Source of the DNA: Kiritimatiellota bacterium
Lineage (GTDB): Bacteria; Verrucomicrobiota; Lentisphaeria; Oligosphaerales; JAADHN01
Direction: 5' to 3'
NCBI GenBank assembly: GCA_013151865.1
Contig: JAADHN010000138.1
Span: 48,512 to 112,511, forward strand
Length of the DNA stretch: 64,000 nucleotides
Made by a program: the position numbers and the translations under genes. This document shows, piece by piece, positions 58,240 to 64,000 of the stretch. A model generated the notes under the pieces. It was not told where the DNA came from, ran no database searches, and saw only the letters and a program-made list of their open reading frames with translations. Every line of letters starts with the position of its first letter. The first letter of the stretch is position 1.

Positions 58240-58779
58240 AGCCCTCGCGACCGATCTCTCTTTGGAGACCGGTCAAAAAACTTGAGCCGGCCCTTCCCTC
58301 GGCCTTCCCGGGCGGGAGGGCCTTTTCTTGTCCGCCGGACTTCCGGCGGGCAACCCAAGCAACCCCAAGGGCTCCCGCCGCGCCGGCCAGACGAATCTTC
58401 GAGTCCCGGCTCGCCTTTTCCGCGTGCCATCCCCCAGGCGAGATCCATGCCGGCCCACCCGCCCGGGACACCGGCGCAGACGCCGCCGACATCCCATGTT
58501 CATCCGGCGAACGAGAGGGCCCGCTCCTCGTTGCGAGCGGCGACATCCCCCTTCTGGATACACCGTGCGCTCTTCCGGAGACCAAGCAAACATCGGGACC
58601 GTAAAAGGACCGAAGGACGCCCCAGAATGCACCCGTGGCGCGCCGTGAAAGCGAATGCCGAGGGGAAAAGACTCCAGGCAGGAATCAGCCGTCCCTTGGC
58701 GCCTCCCTTCCTGCGCCGCCTGGCGCCTTCCTCCGGCCCGTCCTGCGCCCTTTTCGGACGGGCTCAAGCAAGTCCCCCC
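58240..58779. other. Intergenic region after pseudopilin B
   Basis: Holds terminator B near its left end and about 450 bases with no recognisable gene or signal, between convergent units. Confidence 0.55.
58289..58326 (+). terminator. Terminator after pseudopilin B
   Basis: GGCCCTTCC (58289-58297) pairs with GGGAGGGCC (58314-58322) around a longer loop, followed by TTTT. It matches terminator A in sequence. Confidence 0.82.
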
Positions 58780-60078
58780 TCAGGGCTCGATCTTGTTCGT
58801 CTGCAGTCTCTTTTTGAAAATCGCCTTCATCTCATACAGACGCTGCATGACTTCGAACGTTCCGTGCCACTGTGCATAGTCGGGACCGCCCATCAAAGCC
58901 CCTTGGCGCATCCGCCGTCCCTCATGATGCCAGAGATGGTAATAGGCAATCTGAAACGGGTCGGTCCAGGGGTTCTCGCGGAGCAGGCCCTTGTCTTTCA
59001 GGACGTCGAGCATCCGCTTCGAGGGCTTGTAGTAGGCTTCGTTGTAGAGTTTTACCAGTTTATCCGCCTGGGTAAAGAAACCGTCGGTGTGAAGAGGAGT
59101 GTGACAGTTGCTGCACACCTTCTTCATCCTGGCCCGGCCCGCGGCCGCGTCGCCCGTGAGCGGACTCGTGGGGTCCGGTGAATTGCGCGGTTTTGATTCC
59201 TTGGCCCACAGGTTCCAATAGAGACGGCTCGAAACATTGTGCGTGGTCTTCAGATCGCCGATGCCGCTCATGTGGCAAACGGCACAAGTGGGGGCACGGT
59301 AGTCGCCAGGTTCCCATGCGTCCGGCGTCGTGTCATACACGTAATTGTCACCTTCGGTGGCAAAGATCTGCCCATGCTTGCTGTTGGTGAAGATCTCGAT
59401 GTCCGGGTGGTCCGGGCCCAAATGGCAGGACGCACAGGCCGCAGGCTTGCGGGCCTCGGCGATATCGAACCTGTGTCGCGTATGGCACGCCGAACAGTTC
59501 CCCACAGACCCGTCGGGATTGACGTTGCCGATCCCGGCGTTGGGCCAGGAACCGGGCAACGGACGGCGGTCCGCTCCGAGCTTGATCGTCGTCCCATGGC
59601 ACTGTATGCAGCCGGTTTCTTTCGGACCGCTCTTGAATTGCGGATGGTTCTGACCTTCGTACTTGTACATCAGGTCTTGCATGGATTGCTTCCCGGCAAT
59701 CTGCGATGCCGCCCGAAAATGCCCGCTGGCCGAAAACTGTTGCACTTCCGCCGGATGACACTTTGAACACGCCTTCGAGGTCACGACGACCGTGACCCAA
59801 GTACCGGTGTTTCTCACCCCCGGACAGCCCTGGGAAGCCAGCGGGGAATCCGCCGTAACACTGTGGCAATCAACGCATGACACCCCCACGTGTCCATGCC
59901 GACTCTTCCGCCAATCCTGCACGATCCCCGGGGTCTTGCCCGCGTGACAATCGATGCAGCCCCGGGCTTCTTCCGTCAAGGCGCGATTGACCTTCATCAA
60001 TTTGACATCCGTCCCGCCGAAAACGGAAAAAACCGCGACGCCGACAACGACCGCCTGCACCATCCTCCTGATCATCAT
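58780..60078 (-). CDS. Octaheme cytochrome c, hydroxylamine oxidoreductase family
   Basis: The 432-residue protein has an export signal (MMIRRMVQAVVVGVAVFSVF) and exactly eight CxxCH haem sites: C41, C68, C104, C157, C195, C215, C265 and C322. The C-terminal block WHHEGRRMRQGALMGGPDYA then QWHGTFEVMQRLYEM is the HAO family end. HAO enzymes oxidise hydroxylamine, while reductive members in anaerobes (epsilon-HAO) reduce nitrite or hydroxylamine to ammonium. The partner gene just upstream is an NrfH/NapC-like quinol dehydrogenase, which favours the reductive role. The catalytic haem is expected at the fourth site (C157). Whether the crosslinking tyrosine is kept cannot be told by eye. GGAGAGA precedes ATG 60078. 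Confidence 0.88.
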   Translation of the reverse strand: MMIRRMVQAVVVGVAVFSVFGGTDVKLMKVNRALTEEARGCIDCHAGKTPGIVQDWRKSRHGHVGVSCVDCHSVTADSPLASQGCPGVRNTGTWVTVVVTSKACSKCHPAEVQQFSASGHFRAASQIAGKQSMQDLMYKYEGQNHPQFKSGPKETGCIQCHGTTIKLGADRRPLPGSWPNAGIGNVNPDGSVGNCSACHTRHRFDIAEARKPAACASCHLGPDHPDIEIFTNSKHGQIFATEGDNYVYDTTPDAWEPGDYRAPTCAVCHMSGIGDLKTTHNVSSRLYWNLWAKESKPRNSPDPTSPLTGDAAAGRARMKKVCSNCHTPLHTDGFFTQADKLVKLYNEAYYKPSKRMLDVLKDKGLLRENPWTDPFQIAYYHLWHHEGRRMRQGALMGGPDYAQWHGTFEVMQRLYEMKAIFKKRLQTNKIEP

Positions 60079-60126
60079 CTGTTCTCTCCGCTCGACCCGG
60101 GAGTCGCCGCCCGGGATGTTGTGGAC

Positions 60127-60699
60127 TCAGGGCCGCAGCGGTCCTTTCGCTTCGGCCAGAAACAACCCCAAATTCTTGTGACCGACATTCTCGTGGCATG
60201 AAACGCACGTCTTCTTGTCCGACGTGCCCATGAAGTAATCCTTGTGCGCGATGAACGCTTTCGGATTGGGCATGGTCGCGACCCGCAGGTCTTCATGGCA
60301 CTTGACACACCCGGAATCGTATGTGAAACGCTCTCGGCGAGAACGTCTCTTCTCCCAGTCGATCCGGTCGGGACGCCCAAAAGTTTCGACAACCACGTCT
60401 TCGATACCCGTCACCGTTTTTTGATACATATAATGAAGCACGTTGTCGTGGGGCAAATGACACGCCGTGCATTTTGTCCGAAGTCCGTTCTTGTTCTTGC
60501 CCCCATGCACATCGATACGGTACGCCGCGACCATGGGCGCCATGCTGTGACAGGTGGAGCAGAACTCGACGCCTGATGTCCGCTCGACGGCCACCACCGT
60601 TACCAGCGCCCCACCTGCTCCAAGGAGGAACCCTGTCGCCAAGATCGCGCCGAACGCAAGCGGGCCGGTCTTTCCGAGGATCTTTTTCAACAACCGCAT
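60127..60699 (-). CDS. NapC/NrfH-type tetraheme membrane cytochrome c
   Basis: The 190-residue protein has one N-terminal helix (LAFGAILATGFLLGAGGALV) that anchors it in the inner membrane and four CxxCH sites: CSTCH, CTACH, CVKCH and CVSCH. The FCSTCHSM segment is typical of NrfH/NapC, which take electrons from menaquinol and hand them to periplasmic reductases. It lies 48 bases upstream of the HAO-like gene and shares its promoter, forming a two-gene electron-transfer unit like the cycX-haoA pair of some Campylobacterota. Confidence 0.9.
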   Translation of the reverse strand: MRLLKKILGKTGPLAFGAILATGFLLGAGGALVTVVAVERTSGVEFCSTCHSMAPMVAAYRIDVHGGKNKNGLRTKCTACHLPHDNVLHYMYQKTVTGIEDVVVETFGRPDRIDWEKRRSRRERFTYDSGCVKCHEDLRVATMPNPKAFIAHKDYFMGTSDKKTCVSCHENVGHKNLGLFLAEAKGPLRP

Positions 60700-60750
60700 A
60701 CCGTTTCCCGGCCAAGGCGAGTTTTGGAAATACTACAAGTTATGAAGAAA

Positions 60751-60779
60751 AGTGTACGTGATGAATTTGCTCGAGTCAA
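60751..60779 (-). promoter_or_regulatory. Promoter of the multihaem cytochrome operon
   Basis: On the minus strand TTGACT (60779-60774) and TACACT (60756-60751) are 17 bases apart, about 50 bases before the NrfH-like start. No FNR or NsrR box was recognised. Confidence 0.6.
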
Positions 60780-61138
60780 CCGGCAAAAAAACGAAAACGG
60801 CGGACTCTCGTCAACTGCGGGGGGCAAAGCTGCCGGCAATCCGCTAATCTTGGGGCGCACGGCCTGGGCAGCCTCTGCCGGGCCTCCGCCCGGATGAAAA
60901 CGGACACCCCCTCTTTCCGGCGCCCGCCCCCGCGGACCAAACTGCCGCTTTGCTTGACAACGTCCGGTTGAATGGTCATCTTTATGGCTCCGGCTTCTTT
61001 TCGTGCCACCGAAATTTGCCCGAACAGTGCGAACCCTTTTCCGTTCAGGCACCCTCCCCCGATCCCGGCAGGCTCAGTCGTTTGGAGTGCCGGTTTTGCC
61101 GGGAGGGGATTACGCCTGCCGCCTGGCCCCAGGCATCA
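60780..61138. other. Intergenic region, no gene recognised
   Basis: About 360 bases of spacer between the cytochrome promoter and the MITE-like element. Confidence 0.5.
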
Positions 61139-61405
61139 GGGCCTGTCGCTTTATTCGAGAATTCCGCGAAAAACGCCCCAACGGGGCAATGTCACCGTAG
61201 CCTGGGGCGCCGCCCCAGGCCGTGTTGGTTTCCGGAACATGCACCCTGAAGTGGTGCTTCAACGTATTCCTTACGTGTAGGTTGAAGTACGCCTTCAGCG
61301 TACATCGGCACGGCGTCGACCCACCTTGGGCGTTGCCCAAGGCTACGGTAAAGTCGGCCCTTCAGGCCGTCTGGGGACACGCACAATCAATAAAGCGACA
61401 GGCCC
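61139..61405. mobile_element. MITE-like element with 17-base terminal inverted repeats
   Basis: GGGCCTGTCGCTTTATT at 61139-61155 and its exact complement AATAAAGCGACAGGCCC at 61389-61405 bound a 267-base element with no gene. Inside lie two hairpins, CCTGGGGC/GCCCCAGG (61201-61219) and CCTTGGGC/GCCCAAGG (61324-61342), each flanked by ACCGTAGCC in opposite directions, and a pair of CTGAAG...CTTCAA dyads near the centre. The whole is an imperfect palindrome. The right end stops one base from the stop codon of the carrier gene. Transposition is not shown; no target duplication could be proved. Confidence 0.65.
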
Positions 61406-61406
61406 A

Positions 61407-62366
61407 TCAGGCGGCACTCGGCAGGAGGAGCCGCAACCAGAGCGGAATCGTAGCCAGGGCCGTCATATGCGTCGCCAGCACGCTGGCCGCGGCAAAGTCG
61501 CTGTCGCCGCCATACGCGTCGCTGAGCATTACGCTGGCCAAAGAACAGGGCATCACGGCGAGCACCAACAAGACCTCTCGGTCCGAGTCGGAAAAGGGCA
61601 GCACGAAGACCAACAATGCCGCAGTCGCCGGAATGAGTACGGTTCGCAGTACGACCCCGGCAGCCAAGGGGATGCTGAGCAGATGGCGCGGTCGCAATTC
61701 GTTCATGCGGCTGCCTGCCACCAGCATAGCCAGAGGAATGGTGGCTTTGCCGAACATGTCGAGTGCCGAGACGATGGCGTTCCAGAATTCGCCGGAGCGC
61801 TCTTGCGGCGGCAGCCCGATCCCTGCGAACTCCGCAACCGCCAGTGTCCCTATGGCGCCCAGAATGGCGAGCATAGGCGGGGTCAACAAGTGCCGCAGAC
61901 TGCTTCGATGGAGTCCGGCGCCGGTCAGGGCGATCATCCCAAGGGTCCAGACCGCAATCTCGCTGCCGACGGTGGAGAAAATCAGGTCTGCGGCTCCTCT
62001 GTCCCCGGCCAGGAGGAGAAGGATGGGCAACGGCAGAAACGAGTAGTTGTTGATGGCGCACTGGAAGTGGAACGTGCGGCGTTCTCTGTCCGAGCTGAAA
62101 CCGAGGAGTCGACTGCCCGCCAAACCGACAAGGAACCCCACTGACATAATCAGGAGGGCGCCCGCGGGCAAGGGCCAGTGCCGCAGGAGGGTCCGAAACG
62201 TAAACGTGCTCACCAGAGTCGCGTAGATCAGCGACGGGTAGAACAATACGACCACCAACCGCGACAAGCGCGTGGTGCTCTCGGCATCGAGCAGACGGCG
62301 CGAGCGGGCGACAGCCCCGACGCCCATCATGAGAAAAACAGCGGCGATTCTCAGAAGAATTGACAT
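61407..62366 (-). CDS. Auxin efflux carrier (AEC) family transporter
   Basis: The 319-residue membrane protein has about ten helices in two inverted halves, starting MSILLRIAAVFLMMGVGAVA, and the NNYSFLPLPILLLLAG stretch where the family has its conserved Asn and Pro. AEC proteins carry small organic acids or amino acids out of the cell. ATG 62366 is the likely start; a TTG at 62387 would add seven residues. It diverges from the sulfatase gene with 39 bases between starts. The C-terminus abuts the MITE-like element. Confidence 0.85.
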   Translation of the reverse strand: MSILLRIAAVFLMMGVGAVARSRRLLDAESTTRLSRLVVVLFYPSLIYATLVSTFTFRTLLRHWPLPAGALLIMSVGFLVGLAGSRLLGFSSDRERRTFHFQCAINNYSFLPLPILLLLAGDRGAADLIFSTVGSEIAVWTLGMIALTGAGLHRSSLRHLLTPPMLAILGAIGTLAVAEFAGIGLPPQERSGEFWNAIVSALDMFGKATIPLAMLVAGSRMNELRPRHLLSIPLAAGVVLRTVLIPATAALLVFVLPFSDSDREVLLVLAVMPCSLASVMLSDAYGGDSDFAAASVLATHMTALATIPLWLRLLLPSAA

Positions 62367-62405
62367 GTCTGTTCCGGGATTCGGCAAAATCGACAGGAGC
62401 TACGT

Positions 62406-63857
62406 ATGACCGACTCGGGTCCCACAAATGCGGATGCGACTACCCGGCCCAACGTAATCTGGATCCTGGGAGACGAACATCGAGCCCAAGCCGTCGGCTG
62501 TCTCGGGAACGGCCAAGTGCGGACGCCGAATATCGATGCCCTCACCTCCACACCGACCGCCGCCGTCGCCGGGTCCCCGCTTTGCACCCCGTTTCGCGGG
62601 AGCCTGCTCACAGGGCGCTGGCCCCACCGGTGTGTTCCGGGGCACGACGCAGCCATGCCGGACGGCCTTCTCACCGTGGCGCACGCGTTCACGGCCAATG
62701 GATACCGTACGGCCTACTTCGGAAAGTGGCACGTGGACGGCGCCGCAAATCGCGCCCCAGGCGAACGGCCCGGTTTCCAAACCGTATCTCCTGAGCGCCG
62801 GGGCGGGTTCGACTTCTGGCTCGGGTACGAGAACAACAACACCCAGTACGATTGCTGGGTGCATGGGCATGACGAAGACGGCGCCGAAATCGAGCGTTTC
62901 AGATTGCCGGGATACGAAACGGACGAGCTGACTTCGTTGTTTATCAACTACTTGCAGAGACACATCCGACCCACGGGAAACGCGACGCACCCGGGAGCAG
63001 CAGAAGGAGGCCGGGAACCGCCCCGCCCGCTTTTTGCCGTGCTCTCCGTTCAGCCGCCCCACCCTCCCTACATTGCGCCCGAGCGGTTCACCACGAGGAC
63101 GGCGGAGGACATCGTCTTGCGGCCGAACGTACCGCCGGTGGACCGAGTGCGGGATCGGGCTCGGCAGGACTTGACCGGTTATTACGCCATGATCGAGGAT
63201 CTGGACTGGAATGTCGGCCGGATCTCCCACACCCTCCGGGAAACCGGACGCGCGCACGACACCCTCATCGTGTTCTTCTCAGACCACGGGGACATGCTCG
63301 GCTCGCATGGACGCCGTTTGAAGTGTGTGCCCTACGAAGAGTCGATTCGCATTCCCTTCATTGTCGGGAGCGCCGCCGCATCGCGGCGGCCGCGCCTCTG
63401 CAGCGAGGGATACTCGGGACTGATCAATCACGTCGATATTCCCGTCACCACTTTGGGCCTGTGCGGCCTCGACGCACCCGAGTGGATGAGCGGGACCGAC
63501 TGGAGCGGACACTGGCGGATGGACCGGCCCCTCCCCGAACCGCTGCCTGACTCGGCGTTTCTGCAGTTGGTCGACCCCGGCTGGACCCACGGCTTTGCCG
63601 TCGACCGCGAGCGACCGTGGCGCGGCATCGTGACGGCCGACGGCTGGAAGTACGCCGTGCTCGAAGGACAACCGTGGCTCATGTTCAACCTGCGGGAAGA
63701 CCCGTACGAGACGACGAACCTTGCCCTGGACGGAGCCTTCTCGCACGTACGGCGACGATTGCAGAATCGCCTCGAACGGTGGATTCGCGAGACCGGCGAC
63801 GCGTTTCGACTCCCTGACGTTCCTGTGCATGGAGGGAAGGGCAGACGCTCCATGTGA
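62406..63857 (+). CDS. Sulfatase family protein (formylglycine type)
   Basis: The 483-residue protein has the sulfatase signature PLCTPFRGSLLTGRWP with C60, the cysteine turned into formylglycine, the N-terminal metal site ILGDEHR and the FFSDHGDMLGSHG metal-binding block. C-x-P-x-R is the aerobic FGE or anaerobic SME target. No signal peptide is visible, so it probably acts in the cytosol on imported sulfated sugars or is exported otherwise. The usual early DD motif is replaced by GDEH, as in a sub-branch of the family. AGGAG lies six bases before ATG 62406. It diverges from the AEC carrier. Confidence 0.9.
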   Translation: MTDSGPTNADATTRPNVIWILGDEHRAQAVGCLGNGQVRTPNIDALTSTPTAAVAGSPLCTPFRGSLLTGRWPHRCVPGHDAAMPDGLLTVAHAFTANGYRTAYFGKWHVDGAANRAPGERPGFQTVSPERRGGFDFWLGYENNNTQYDCWVHGHDEDGAEIERFRLPGYETDELTSLFINYLQRHIRPTGNATHPGAAEGGREPPRPLFAVLSVQPPHPPYIAPERFTTRTAEDIVLRPNVPPVDRVRDRARQDLTGYYAMIEDLDWNVGRISHTLRETGRAHDTLIVFFSDHGDMLGSHGRRLKCVPYEESIRIPFIVGSAAASRRPRLCSEGYSGLINHVDIPVTTLGLCGLDAPEWMSGTDWSGHWRMDRPLPEPLPDSAFLQLVDPGWTHGFAVDRERPWRGIVTADGWKYAVLEGQPWLMFNLREDPYETTNLALDGAFSHVRRRLQNRLERWIRETGDAFRLPDVPVHGGKGRRSM

Positions 63858-63929
63858 CGCGGGGAGCGGTGTTCGCGGCGCGCGGCGCCCCCACCCGCGG
63901 AATCCCGGGAAGAACAGAATGACGCGGCA

Positions 63930-64000
63930 TCAGCGGCCGCAGCAATGTTTGTACTTCTTGCCGCTGCCGCACGGACACGGCTCGTTGCGCCCGATCTTCG
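63930..64000 (-). CDS. C-terminal SEC-C motif of a protein, probably SecA (partial)
   Basis: The minus strand from the window edge reads KIGRNEPCPCGSGKKYKHCC then GR and stop, a zinc-binding SEC-C tail that binds SecB and ribosomes at the end of SecA. Only 23 codons are in the window, so another SEC-C protein is possible. Confidence 0.7.
   Translation of the reverse strand, partial: KIGRNEPCPCGSGKKYKHCCGR

Noticed and set aside
61110..61340. Small minus-strand frame in the inverted-repeat element
   Set aside because: The peptide simply reads through the hairpins; such frames recur wherever this kind of repeat occurs.

Overview
The window is high-GC DNA from an uncultivated bacterium, most likely of the PVC superphylum (Lentisphaerota or Kiritimatiellota). 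This rests on gene content, not a marker tree: three pseudopilin-like proteins with an [19 protein letters not shown] leader and a C-terminal H-X9-DG motif, a PEP-CTERM secreted protein, and many glycan-acting families (Asp-box sialidase-like, GH123/DUF4091-like, GH20-like, DUF4838, sulfatase, Gfo/Idh/MocA). Several start sites were moved downstream of the longest open frame because a clear Shine-Dalgarno and family length support the shorter form.

Layout. 0-2 kb: two tandem thiol-fold proteins (transglutaminase-like, arylamine N-acetyltransferase-like). 2-6.3 kb: a pseudopilin with its own promoter, a Gfo/Idh oxidoreductase, a decayed gene and an Asp-box protein. 7-12.2 kb: comM, then a purine nucleoside phosphorylase overlapping a large secreted putative glycosidase. 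12.4-15.3 kb: promoter, TPP riboswitch, terminator and thiS-thiG-thiH. 15.5-23 kb: a PEP-CTERM protein diverges from a GH123-like protein plus a CUT1 sugar importer (binding protein and two permeases, no ATPase). 23.2-28.1 kb (minus): dinB overlapping a macrodomain gene, an OleC-like beta-lactone synthetase, a GT4 glycosyltransferase. 28.5-36.4 kb: a zinc ribbon protein, DUF167, FtsH, an FHA membrane protein, and an exbB-exbD-TPR operon. 36.6-39 kb: a DHDPS-like aldolase/lyase and an NAD epimerase. 39-40.3 kb: a repeat-rich non-coding island with its own promoter. 40.3-48.5 kb: a large CARDB-type secreted protein, a nucleoside hydrolase, a sialidase-like protein and a GH20-like protein. 48.6-51.6 kb: a frameshifted MTHFR remnant, about 1.3 kb without genes, and dnaA. 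51.7-55.3 kb: a DUF4838 protein. 56-58.3 kb: two nearly identical pseudopilin units, each with promoter and terminator. 58.8-60.8 kb: an octaheme HAO-like cytochrome c with an NrfH/NapC-type quinol dehydrogenase. 61.1-61.4 kb: a MITE-like inverted-repeat element. 61.4-63.9 kb: an AEC-type carrier and a sulfatase. The last 71 bases hold the C-terminal SEC-C motif of a protein entering from the right, probably SecA.

Together the genes suggest a heterotrophic, at least partly anaerobic glycan degrader: secreted hydrolases release sugars, an ABC importer and cytosolic oxidoreductase, lyase and epimerase process them, and a multihaem pair may dispose of electrons onto nitrite or hydroxylamine. No tRNA, rRNA, CRISPR array or complete transposase gene was recognised.
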